From NCBI GenBank assembly GCA_005402585.1, contig BIFP01000011.1, positions 87,623 through 151,622 of the forward strand: DNA of 64,000 bases. Reading direction: 5' to 3'. This document shows positions 1-7,601 of the stretch, one piece after another (the first letter of the stretch is position 1; every line of letters starts with the position of its first letter). The notes under the pieces are model-generated. The model was not told where the DNA came from and searched no databases. It worked only from the letters and a program-made list of their open reading frames with translations. The DNA is from Micromonosporaceae bacterium KJ-029 (lineage in GTDB: Bacteria > Actinomycetota > Actinomycetes > Mycobacteriales > Micromonosporaceae). Both the position numbers and the translations under genes were made by a program.

Positions 1-877
1 CCGGGGTGCCCGCGCGCAGCTCGGTCAGCAACAGTCGTTGGGCGCTACGGGTCAGCCGGATGCAGCCGTTGGTGGTCTTCCTGCCCAACTCCCCGTCGTG
101 GTACCAGCTGTGCACGCCGATGTGCGCGCCGCGCAGGCCGGCCGGTACGGAGTCCGGGTCGTCGGGCATCGAGCCGAGGGCGAAGATGTCCACCCCGCCG
201 TAGACGCTCTGCGGCGGCGGGGTCCGGCCCAGGATGAAGGTCCGGCCGAGCGGTGTCTCCTGGCCACGCTGGCCCAGGCTGACCGGCCAGGAGCGCTGCG
301 CGGTGCCGTCGCGGTACCAGGTCAGCCGGTACGGCACGCGTTCCACCACGATCTGGTCGCGCAGCGCGACCGTGGTGAAGCCGCCGGGCGGCAGCCAGGC
401 CAGCTTACGGTTGGCCGAGGGGAGCAGGACCGCCGTCCAGCCGGCCTCGCGCCGGGCGATCGGCGCGGTCAGCTCCACCCCGCTGATGGTCGGCATCAGG
501 AAGGCCAGTGGCCGGCCGCCGGGCGCGTCGTAGGCGGCGAGCCGGCGGGTGGGGTGCAGCCCCCGGGTCAGCGGCGTGGTGTCCAGGGTGTCCGGGTCGC
601 CGGGAAAGCCGGCCGGCGCCGGGTCGTAGTCGATCTCCGGCAGGCCGTCCGGCGCCGGCGCGGCAGGCGGCACGGTCTCGGCCTCGGCGGTCGACGGCGC
701 CGGCACCACCGCCGTCGGCGCGACCGGAACCCCGGACGGCCGAGCGAGCGGCGCCGGCTCCGCCGTGGGTGTCAGCACCCACCCGGCGTACGCGGCTCCG
801 CCGAGCAGCACCGCCACTCCCACGCCCACGGCAGCACCCCGCCGCCGAACCGACCTCGAAAACGACCAAAACCCCAC
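1..877 (-). CDS. L,D-transpeptidase, C-terminus cut by window edge
   Basis: This is a membrane-anchored L,D-transpeptidase (YkuD domain), expected to form 3-3 cross-links in peptidoglycan or attach envelope proteins. The frame is open from a stop at 887-889 to the left edge. The N-terminus has Arg residues followed by one hydrophobic segment (about residues 13-30, with VGVGVAVLLGGAAYAG), then a Pro/Ala linker. The catalytic domain shows the substrate loop QETPLGRTFILGR, IGVHSW, and the active-site motif TTNGCIRLT with Cys near residue 272. The start is uncertain: GTG at 877 (or 883) has no clear Shine-Dalgarno, but it keeps positive charges ahead of the membrane segment. The gene continues beyond base 1. 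Confidence 0.85.
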   Translation of the reverse strand, partial: MGFWSFSRSVRRRGAAVGVGVAVLLGGAAYAGWVLTPTAEPAPLARPSGVPVAPTAVVPAPSTAEAETVPPAAPAPDGLPEIDYDPAPAGFPGDPDTLDTTPLTRGLHPTRRLAAYDAPGGRPLAFLMPTISGVELTAPIARREAGWTAVLLPSANRKLAWLPPGGFTTVALRDQIVVERVPYRLTWYRDGTAQRSWPVSLGQRGQETPLGRTFILGRTPPPQSVYGGVDIFALGSMPDDPDSVPAGLRGAHIGVHSWYHDGELGRKTTNGCIRLTRSAQRLLLTELRAGTP

Positions 878-939
878 AAACACACTCTAACCACCCCAAC
901 CCCCCCCCACCCCACCTTCCCACCCCCACCCACCACGTT

Positions 940-993
940 GATCAAGGGGTTTGGGTCTGGATCCCGCAGGATTCCGACGCAAACCCCTTGATC
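940..993. terminator. 14-bp inverted repeat downstream of the amylase
   Basis: Perfect arms GATCAAGGGGTTTG (940-953) and CAAACCCCTTGATC (980-993) enclose a 26-nt spacer that contains a smaller GGATCC/GGATTCC palindrome. It lies 30 nt past the amylase stop on the minus strand and before the transpeptidase gene, so transcription termination is the simplest role. It may also belong to a dispersed GATCA-type palindrome family (compare 23467-23538). Confidence 0.6.
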
Positions 994-1023
994 TACTCCG
1001 GGTGGGGGTGGGCGGGGAGGGGG

Positions 1024-2472
1024 TCAGGGGAGGCGGGCGGCGGTGTGGATGGCTACGGCGTCGTGGGCGGGGACGTTGGCGGCGAACCAGCCGTTGGCGT
1101 CGACGGTGATGACCGGGCCGCTGCAGGTGCCGCTGGAGAAGGTGCCGTGGATGACGTCGCAGTAGCGGCCGGCGGGAAGGCCGGTGTAGTACGAGCGTCC
1201 GTTGATCGCGAAGTCCTCGTCGTTGATCGTGATGTACCCCTTGCCGGTGCGGCTGAAGGCGATGTGCTGGTAGCCGTTGTCGTACCAGTTGCTGACCCCG
1301 GCGCCCTCGGTGGCGTTGCGGAAGCCCACCATGTTCGCGATCACCGGCCAGCGGTGCTCGCACTCCCAGCCGGAGTAGCAGGTGGTGTTGAGCGTCTTGT
1401 TGTTGCCGTCCGACGGCGGGCCGGCGTCGCGGTTGCTGTAGGTGTAGCTCGACATCACCGTCGGCGAGCCGTACGGCCAGGCCAGCATGAACGCGTTGGC
1501 CAGCGCGTAGATGCCCCGGTCGCGGTAGGTGAGAACGCCGCCGTCGTCGCGCTGGGTGTCGTGGTTGTCCACGAAGACCGACGCCACCCCGCTGGGCAGG
1601 TGCCCCCAGCCCTCGCCGAAGTTGCGTAGGTAGGCCAGCCGCTCGGAGCGGAAGACCCGGGCCAGGTCCTTGCCGTAGCGGAACTCGTGCACGTCACCGT
1701 TGCCGGTGTACTCCTCGGGCCGGATCGGCTCGCCGGCACCGTAGATGACCTCCTGCACGATGTACGCCGGACGGCTAAGACGGCCGAGGATGTTGGCGAT
1801 GTCGGCGGCCGGCATGTGCTTGCTGGCGTCCAGCCGGAAGCCGTCCACGCCGAGCGACAGCAGGTCGTTGAGGTACGCGGCGAGCCGGGAGCGGACGTAG
1901 TCCGACTCCGTCTTCAGGTCGGAGAGGTTGACCAGCTCGCAGTTCTGCACCTCGTAGCGGTCGTAGTAGTTGACGATGTCGTTGTTGCCGTTGCGGCCGC
2001 AGTAGTGGAAGTCCTGCGCCTGGTAGATGCCGGGGTAGACGTAGTGCTGGTACGACGATCCGGCCCAACCGGTGCCGCCGTTCGCCTGACCGGACATGTG
2101 GTTGATCACCGCGTCGACGATCACCTTGACGCCGGCCGCCTGGCAGGTGCTGACCATGGAGCGGAACTGGTCGCGGGTGCCCTTGCGGGACTCGATGCGG
2201 TAGCTGACCGGCTGGTACGCGACCCACCACTGGTTGCCGCGTACGTGTTCCTGCGGTGGTGAGACCTGGACGTAGCCGTAGCCCTTCGGGCCGAGCGTGC
2301 TGGTGCACTCGCTGGCCACCGAGGGCCAGTTCCACTCGAACAGGTTGGCGATGACCTTCTTGCCGCCGGCCGGAGCGGCGACGGCCGGGGGTGCCGTCAC
2401 GGCGGTGGGGGTGAGGAGGCTGGCGATCACGCCGAGGGCGACGATCGCCGTGCGGAGTCGACGTCGATGCAT
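1024..2472 (-). CDS. Secreted alpha-amylase (GH13)
   Basis: Extracellular endo-alpha-1,4-glucanase that degrades starch, 482 aa. Residues 1 to about 32 form a Sec signal peptide (MHRRRLRTAIVALG..., cleavage near AVAA). The GH13 barrel has VDAVINH, nucleophile D215 in GFRLDASKH, acid/base E241 in QEVIYG and D305 in FVDNHD. The FEWNW start and QWWVAYQPVSY resemble the actinobacterial/animal-like GH13_32 amylases (family assignment from memory). The protein ends after the beta-sandwich domain, with no starch-binding CBM20. I chose the ATG at 2472 because AGGAG lies just upstream and the signal peptide starts there; an upstream ATG at 2574 would add 34 non-signal residues. Confidence 0.93.
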   Translation of the reverse strand: MHRRRLRTAIVALGVIASLLTPTAVTAPPAVAAPAGGKKVIANLFEWNWPSVASECTSTLGPKGYGYVQVSPPQEHVRGNQWWVAYQPVSYRIESRKGTRDQFRSMVSTCQAAGVKVIVDAVINHMSGQANGGTGWAGSSYQHYVYPGIYQAQDFHYCGRNGNNDIVNYYDRYEVQNCELVNLSDLKTESDYVRSRLAAYLNDLLSLGVDGFRLDASKHMPAADIANILGRLSRPAYIVQEVIYGAGEPIRPEEYTGNGDVHEFRYGKDLARVFRSERLAYLRNFGEGWGHLPSGVASVFVDNHDTQRDDGGVLTYRDRGIYALANAFMLAWPYGSPTVMSSYTYSNRDAGPPSDGNNKTLNTTCYSGWECEHRWPVIANMVGFRNATEGAGVSNWYDNGYQHIAFSRTGKGYITINDEDFAINGRSYYTGLPAGRYCDVIHGTFSSGTCSGPVITVDANGWFAANVPAHDAVAIHTAARLP

Positions 2473-2526
2473 CGGGTGCTCCTGGGGGGTGCCGGGGGAC
2501 GGGGGTGGTGATGCGGCTGCCCGGAT

Positions 2527-2564
2527 CTTGCAATCAGGGCTGAAAATTTCTGCAAGGTTACAAG
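2527..2564 (-). promoter_or_regulatory. Candidate LacI/MalR-type operator of the amylase
   Basis: On the minus strand, CTTGT (2564-2560) is followed three bases later by CTTGCAG (2556-2550). An inverted CTTGCA/TGCAAG pair also spans 2527-2532 and 2551-2556. Streptomyces alpha-amylase promoters are known to carry CTTGCAG-type direct repeats controlled by the LacI-family maltose repressor. The site is 55-90 bp upstream of the amylase start, as expected for an operator. The regulator is inferred. Confidence 0.5.
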
Positions 2565-2598
2565 TCGATTTCATGACCTGTCAATGCATGGAAATCGA
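2565..2598. repeat. 8-bp inverted repeat between divergent genes
   Basis: TCGATTTC (2565-2572) and GAAATCGA (2591-2598) are perfect inverted arms separated by 18 nt. They lie in the A+T-richer divergent promoter region between the amylase and the redox gene pair. It could be an operator for either gene; nothing identifies the protein that binds it. Confidence 0.45.
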
Positions 2599-2770
2599 TA
2601 GCTGCCCTTCGGTCGGCGGCGTGGCCGTTACACGCGCCGGGCGGCGGGGTGGTTCGACGGCCTGCCGAGAATTTTTCCGCTGACGCTGATCCGACCGCGC
2701 GCTCGAGACGTACTGGAGTGCGGAACAGGGTCGGCCGGTGGTACGCCGCCGCGAGACGATCGAGGAGCAC

Positions 2771-4561
2771 ATGGCCCGGGCTACGCAGAACGAGAAGGCG
2801 CCTGCCGTCCGTACCAGCAGCAGCAGCCGAGGGATCCGCGTACGGTCCCGGGCCCAGTTGATCGCGCTGTCCGCGTCCGGGCTCGCCGCGCTGTGGGCGC
2901 TGATCATGCTCACCGGTGCCGGCCAGGCGGCGTACGCGTACGGCTTCTTCTTCACCGAGTTCTTCGCCGGCGTGATCGCCCTGGTCGCGCTGAGCCTCAC
3001 CGTGATGATGGGGCTGCTCGCCACCGACCGCCTGGTGCTGCTGATCCGGCACCGGGTGCTGTTGCAGTCCGCGCACCGGGCCACCGGCATCCTCGGCGTC
3101 GCCGGCCTGGGTTTCCACGTCGTCACCAAGATCGCCAGCGGCCGGGCGGGGAGCACCGACGCCATCGTTCCCTTCGTCGGCGGCCGGGGCCTCTACGTCG
3201 GGCTCGGCACCATCGCCGCACTGCTCATGGTGAGTGTGCTGTGGACCGGCATCATCCGGGCCCGCTTCGCCGGCGTCGGGCCGAAGTGGCTGTGGCGCGC
3301 GCTGCACTCCACCGCGTACCTCTCCTGGCCGTTCGCCATCTTCCACGGCCTGGGCGCCGGCCGCCCGCCGGCCGGCTGGGTCAGCCTCAGCTACTCCGCC
3401 TGCGTCCTGCTGGTCGTGGTGGCCCTGCTCGTCCGCCTCTCGGTCACCCTCCAGCGGCGCAGCCGCGAGCAGCACCAGGCCGCCGCCCTCAACGAGGCGA
3501 TGACCGGCAGGTCCACCGAGGACACCCGGGGCAGGTCGCTGCTCGGCGTGCTGACCAACCGGCGTGGCGAGAACGAGGACGGTCGCGAGAAGCGGATCCG
3601 ACGCGACGCCAGCTGGGCCGAGAGCACCTCCGGCACCTGGGCCAGCCCCACCATCCGGCGCAACGACCCGGAGCGGTTCGCCGTGCCGGTGGTCCCGGAG
3701 CCGGGAACGCTACGCCAGCCGGAGCGCCCCGGCCGCGGCCGCCGCGACGAGGAACTCGAGCCCGTCGTCCGGCGCGCGTCGCGTCGCGAGGAGGAAGAGC
3801 TGGAGCGGGCCGTACGCCGGGAGACCGAACTGCTCGAGCCGGTGGCGCGCCGCCGCCGGGACGAGGAGCCGGCCGGGCGGCGGACGTCCCGCCGGGACGA
3901 GGAGTTGGAGCCGAGCGGCTGGCGCTCGGCGCGGGGTGAGGAGGACCTGGCGCCGGCGGGTCGCCGCGCCCGGCGCGACGAGGAACCGACCCGGCGATGG
4001 GCCTCCCGGCGGGACGAGGTGCGCGAGACGACGGGCCGTCGCTCGACCCGCCGCCGCGAGCAGGACATCGTGCTGGAGTCCGACCGTGAGCCGGTCGGCC
4101 GGCGTCGCCGCGACGACGAGGAGGTCGGCCGGTCCCGCCGGTCCCGGGCGGACGCCGGCGCCCGCTACTCGTCCCCGCCCCGACGGGCCGAGGAAGAGCC
4201 GGAGGAGCCCTGGGACAGCCCGCGCCGGTGGGAGTCGAACGCGCCGATCTCGGCCGACCCGATCTCCGGTACGTCCATCTCAGGATCGCCGATCTCAGGT
4301 ACGCCGATCTCCGCCGAGCCGCGTAGCGGCGGCGGACGGCACAGCGCCGAGGACGAGGTGCCGGAGGCCGAGACCGACTACTGGCGGCCACCGGCGCGGT
4401 ACGCCCCGGAGGCGGAACCCGACGACGACACCCCGACCCTGGTCGACCTCGCCGCCCGGCGTGCCCGCCGGGCGTCCGGGGACAGCCGGCGCCGCCGCCG
4501 GGCCGACCCGGACACGGTCGACGGGGCGTACTGGGCCGGACTGCGAGGTGAGGCCAGGTGA
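2771..4561 (+). CDS. Ferric-reductase-like haem membrane protein with charged tail
   Basis: A 596-aa protein with an N-terminal membrane domain (about residues 30-235) and a long cytoplasmic tail. Two helices carry paired histidines, HRATGILGVAGLGFH (H-X13-H) and HSTAYLSWPFAIFH (H-X12-H), the bis-haem pattern of the ferric reductase/NADPH oxidase membrane domain. There is no FAD or NAD(P)H domain; the tail is instead Arg/Glu-rich with repeated RRDEE-type units and a short run of ISG.P repeats (codons near 4245-4320). Its stop overlaps the GTG of the next gene (GTGA), so the NuoF-like protein is probably its electron donor. ATG 2771 follows GAGGAG; an in-frame GTG at 2738 is possible. The physiological acceptor is unknown. 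Confidence 0.8.
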   Translation: MARATQNEKAPAVRTSSSSRGIRVRSRAQLIALSASGLAALWALIMLTGAGQAAYAYGFFFTEFFAGVIALVALSLTVMMGLLATDRLVLLIRHRVLLQSAHRATGILGVAGLGFHVVTKIASGRAGSTDAIVPFVGGRGLYVGLGTIAALLMVSVLWTGIIRARFAGVGPKWLWRALHSTAYLSWPFAIFHGLGAGRPPAGWVSLSYSACVLLVVVALLVRLSVTLQRRSREQHQAAALNEAMTGRSTEDTRGRSLLGVLTNRRGENEDGREKRIRRDASWAESTSGTWASPTIRRNDPERFAVPVVPEPGTLRQPERPGRGRRDEELEPVVRRASRREEEELERAVRRETELLEPVARRRRDEEPAGRRTSRRDEELEPSGWRSARGEEDLAPAGRRARRDEEPTRRWASRRDEVRETTGRRSTRRREQDIVLESDREPVGRRRRDDEEVGRSRRSRADAGARYSSPPRRAEEEPEEPWDSPRRWESNAPISADPISGTSISGSPISGTPISAEPRSGGGRHSAEDEVPEAETDYWRPPARYAPEAEPDDDTPTLVDLAARRARRASGDSRRRRRADPDTVDGAYWAGLRGEAR

Positions 4562-6024
4562 CGATGCGGACGACCGTTCCGCCGGTGGCCTGCGTCGGCG
4601 AGCCCCGGCTCACCGCCGGATTCGCCGAGTTCGGCCGGCTCGACCTGCGGTACCACGAGATGGTGCACGGCCCGATCAGCCCGATGGAACCGTCCAACCT
4701 GCTGCGCCTCGCCGAGGGCATCCAGCTCAAGGGCAAGGGCGGTGCCGGCTTCCCGTTCGCCCGGAAACTGCGCGCGGTGCTGGAGTCCTGCGAACGCCAG
4801 GACCTGCCGCCGGTGGTGGTGGTCAACGCCACCGAGGGCGAGCCGGCAAGCTGGAAGGACAAGGTCCTGCTCACCCGGGCCCCGCACCTGATCCTCGACG
4901 GGGCCGCGCTGGCCGCGTTCGCGCTGGACGCCGAGGAGATCGTGCTCTGCGTGGCCGACGACCTGGTCGGCCGGGACTCCCTGATGGAGGCGCTGGACGA
5001 GCGCCGGATGCCGGTGCCGACCAGCGTGGTGACGGTGCCGCACCGGTTCATCAGCGGCGAGGGCGGCGCGCTGGTCAACGGGATCAACGGCCTGCCGCAC
5101 ATCCCGCCCGGCACCAAGAAGCGCTCCAGCGACTCCGGTGTCGGCGGGCTGCCCACCCTGCTATCCAACGCCGAGACGTACGCCCAGCTCGCGGTGGCCG
5201 CCCGGCTCGGCCCGTACGAGTACGCGGCGCTCGGCACCGACGACGAGCCGGGCACCGTGCTGCTCAGCGTGACCGGCGCGGCGAAGCGTCACGCGGTGGT
5301 CGAGTGCGCCGCCGGCACCCCGTTGGCCGAGATCCTCGAACTCTGCGAGGTGCCCGACGGGCCGGGCATCCTGATGGGCGGCTACCACGGTAAGTGGATC
5401 ACCAGGGAGGCGGCGGACCAGGCCGAGATCTCCCGCAAGGGGCTCGCCGCCGTCGGCGGCACCCTCGGCGCCGGCATCATCGTCCCGCTCGCCAACGACA
5501 CCTGCCCGCTCGGCGAGGCCGCTCAGGTGGTGCGCTACCTGGCCGGCGAGTCCGCCGGGCAGTGCGGCCCGTGCAAGCGGGGCCTGCCGGACCTGGCCCG
5601 CGCCGTGGACCTGGCGGTCTCCGGCAGCGCGCCGGTGGAGGTCGTCCGGGCCGCCGCCGGCGATGTCAAGGGCCGCGGCGCATGCAGCCACCCCGACGGT
5701 ACGTCCCGCTTCGCGCTCTCGGCGATGGAGGTCTTCGCCGACGACCTGAAGAAGCACACCACCGGTGAGGGCTGCGGCCGACGGGTCAAGGGCGTGATGG
5801 GCCTGCCCGGCGCCCCCGACCCGGATCCGCAGAAGCTGGTCCTGGACTGGTCCCGGTGCGACGGGCACGGCCTCTGCGCCCACGTGGTGCCGGACTTCAT
5901 CCGGCTCGACCACAACGGATACCCCGCCTTTCCGCCCACCCCCGTGCCGACCTGGCTGCGCGAGGGCGCGACAAAGGCGGTCAAGGTCTGCCCGGAACTC
6001 GCGCTGCGGCTGACCAAGGCCTGA
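4558..6024 (+). CDS. NuoF-like flavoprotein fused to a ferredoxin domain
   Basis: A 488-aa cytoplasmic redox protein. The core is the NuoF/51-kDa fold: KGKGGAGFPFARKL and NATEGEPASWKDK for FMN/NADH, then a beta-grasp (SLBB-type) region and an Fe-S helix domain. The usual SCGxCxPC motif reads SAGQCGPC, so one Fe-S ligand is Ala, while a downstream Cys (GACSHPDG) is kept. The last 70 residues are a small ferredoxin with three Cys (RCDGHGLCA ... VCPELAL), as in [3Fe-4S] ferredoxins. It probably moves electrons from NAD(P)H to the coupled haem membrane protein upstream. The start GTG overlaps that gene's TGA by 4 nt. Confidence 0.85.
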   Translation: MTMRTTVPPVACVGEPRLTAGFAEFGRLDLRYHEMVHGPISPMEPSNLLRLAEGIQLKGKGGAGFPFARKLRAVLESCERQDLPPVVVVNATEGEPASWKDKVLLTRAPHLILDGAALAAFALDAEEIVLCVADDLVGRDSLMEALDERRMPVPTSVVTVPHRFISGEGGALVNGINGLPHIPPGTKKRSSDSGVGGLPTLLSNAETYAQLAVAARLGPYEYAALGTDDEPGTVLLSVTGAAKRHAVVECAAGTPLAEILELCEVPDGPGILMGGYHGKWITREAADQAEISRKGLAAVGGTLGAGIIVPLANDTCPLGEAAQVVRYLAGESAGQCGPCKRGLPDLARAVDLAVSGSAPVEVVRAAAGDVKGRGACSHPDGTSRFALSAMEVFADDLKKHTTGEGCGRRVKGVMGLPGAPDPDPQKLVLDWSRCDGHGLCAHVVPDFIRLDHNGYPAFPPTPVPTWLREGATKAVKVCPELALRLTKA

Positions 6025-6034
6025 GCGCCGGAGC

Positions 6035-6090
6035 GAAGGAAGGGCCCCCTGTTAACGCCTGCGGTAGAGCAGGGGTCCCTTGTTAACACC
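6035..6090. repeat. Dispersed GGGCCC/GTTAAC palindrome, copy 1
   Basis: An imperfect palindrome of about 55 bp built of AAGGAAGGGCCCC, GTTAACGCCTGCGGTAGAGC and AGGGGTCCCTTGTTAAC. Related copies occur at 8775-8829, 21681-21735, 38321-38374 and 41731-41788. This copy lies between convergent genes, where a bidirectional terminator or REP/MITE-like element would fit. Confidence 0.8.
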
Positions 6091-6141
6091 TCACCGACGC
6101 GCGCGGCATCGACCGAGGACGTGCGAGAGGTCGGACGCGAG

Positions 6142-6172
6142 CGTCGGGGGCCGCACGGCGCGGCCCCCGACG
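6142..6172 (-). terminator. Terminator hairpin of serS
   Basis: Perfect 13-bp stem CGTCGGGGGCCGC / GCGGCCCCCGACG with a 5-nt loop, starting 7 nt past the serS stop. There is no U tract, as is usual in actinomycetes. Confidence 0.8.
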
Positions 6173-6178
6173 ACACGG

Positions 6179-7459
6179 TCAGCGCGGGGTGAGGCGGTCG
6201 GTGCCGAGGCGGTCCCGGAGGACCTCCGGCACCAGCACCGAACCGTCCGGCTGCTGGAACTGCTCCAGGATGGCCGGGTAGAGCCGGCTGGTCGCCAGCG
6301 CCGAGCCGTTGAGGGTGTGCACGAAGCGGGTCTGCTTGCCACCCGGCTCGCGGTAGCGGATCGCCGCCCGGCGGGCCTGGTAGTCACCGCCCCAGGAGAC
6401 CGACGAGACCTCCTTGTACTTGCCGGTGCTGGGCATCCACACCTCGATGTCGAGGGTCTTACGCATCGAGGCGCTGGAGTCGCCGGCCGCCAGCAGGCTG
6501 CGCTGGTAGTGCAGGCCCAGCCCCTCGACCAGGCTCTCCGCGTGGGTGACCATCTGCTCCAGCGCGGCGTCGGCCTGCTCGGGCAGGGTGAACTGGAAGA
6601 TCTCCACCTTGTTGAACTGGTGGCCCCGGACCGTGCCCCGCTCGTCCGAGTGCGAGCCGGCCGCCTCACGGCGGTAGCAGGGGGTGTACGCGAACACCCG
6701 CAGCGGCAGCTTCGCGGTCTCCAGGATCTCGTCCTGGTACGCGCCGAGGATCGCCGTCTCCGCCGTCGGCAGCAGGAACTGCCCGCGCGGGGCGGACTGC
6801 TTGTCCAGGTGGTAGACGTCGTCGTAGAACTTGGGGAACTGGCCGGCGGCGAAGCCGGCGGTGTCCAGCAGCAGGTGCGGCGGGAGCAGGAACTCGTACC
6901 CGGCCTCGACGTTCCGCTCGATCAACCAGTTGATCAGCGCCCACTCCAGCCGGGCGCCCACCCCGGTGTACATCCAGAAGCCGGAGCCGCCCAGCTTCAC
7001 CCCGCGTTCGTGGTCGACCAGGCCCAGCATCCGGCTCAGCTCGACGTGGTCACGGACCTTCTCGATCACCGGCGGTTCGCCGAAGGTCTTGACCACCCGG
7101 TTGGCCTCCTTGCCGCCGGGGACCACGTCGTCGGCGGGGAGGTTGGGCAGCTCGCTCATCACCGTACGCAGCCGCGACTGCACCTCGTCGAGTTCGGACT
7201 CCAGCTCGGCGATCTGCTTGCGGCCGACCTCGGAGGTCACCTCCGGCTCGACGCCGGCCCGCTTCGCCTGCGCGTACGCCCGGGCCTCGGCCTTGCGGCG
7301 CTGGCGCTCCCCGTCGATCTCACTGATCAGACGGCGGCGCTCCCGGTCGAGGTGCTGGATCTCGTCCAGCGCCCGGTCGACCTCGGCGGCCTCCAGCCGC
7401 TTCGCCAGCGCGGTCGCCACCGCGTCGCGATCCTTCCGGATCAACTCCATGTCGAGCAT
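6179..7459 (-). CDS. serS: Seryl-tRNA synthetase
   Basis: Class II synthetase that charges tRNA-Ser in the cytoplasm, 426 aa. Residues 1-105 form the antiparallel coiled-coil tRNA-binding arm (LDEIQHLDRERRRLISEID and following). The catalytic domain has motif 2 around CYRREAAGSHSDERGTVRGH and the motif 3 region ending in SALATSRLYPAILEQFQ. The N-terminus (MLDMELIRKDRDAVATALAKR) differs from the MIDLRLLRED type I recall for most actinobacterial SerRS, so a paralog elsewhere in the genome is possible. The minus-strand gene ends at a strong hairpin. Confidence 0.93.
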   Translation of the reverse strand: MLDMELIRKDRDAVATALAKRLEAAEVDRALDEIQHLDRERRRLISEIDGERQRRKAEARAYAQAKRAGVEPEVTSEVGRKQIAELESELDEVQSRLRTVMSELPNLPADDVVPGGKEANRVVKTFGEPPVIEKVRDHVELSRMLGLVDHERGVKLGGSGFWMYTGVGARLEWALINWLIERNVEAGYEFLLPPHLLLDTAGFAAGQFPKFYDDVYHLDKQSAPRGQFLLPTAETAILGAYQDEILETAKLPLRVFAYTPCYRREAAGSHSDERGTVRGHQFNKVEIFQFTLPEQADAALEQMVTHAESLVEGLGLHYQRSLLAAGDSSASMRKTLDIEVWMPSTGKYKEVSSVSWGGDYQARRAAIRYREPGGKQTRFVHTLNGSALATSRLYPAILEQFQQPDGSVLVPEVLRDRLGTDRLTPR

Positions 7460-7601
7460 GCTGCTCCGTACGCCTCCGTCCGGGAGTCGGGTGGACCTTC
7501 AGATGTTACCGCCGGGCCCGGACCGCCCCGTCTCCCGCACCCACGCCGGTCAGCGGCGCTCGGGAAACCCGCCGCAGCCGCCGAGGTTGCCCGACCGCCG
7601 C

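Noticed and set aside
38..991. Long plus-strand ORF of 317 codons
   Set aside because: It is antisense to the L,D-transpeptidase, which has recognisable catalytic motifs. The product is Arg/Gly-rich without family features.
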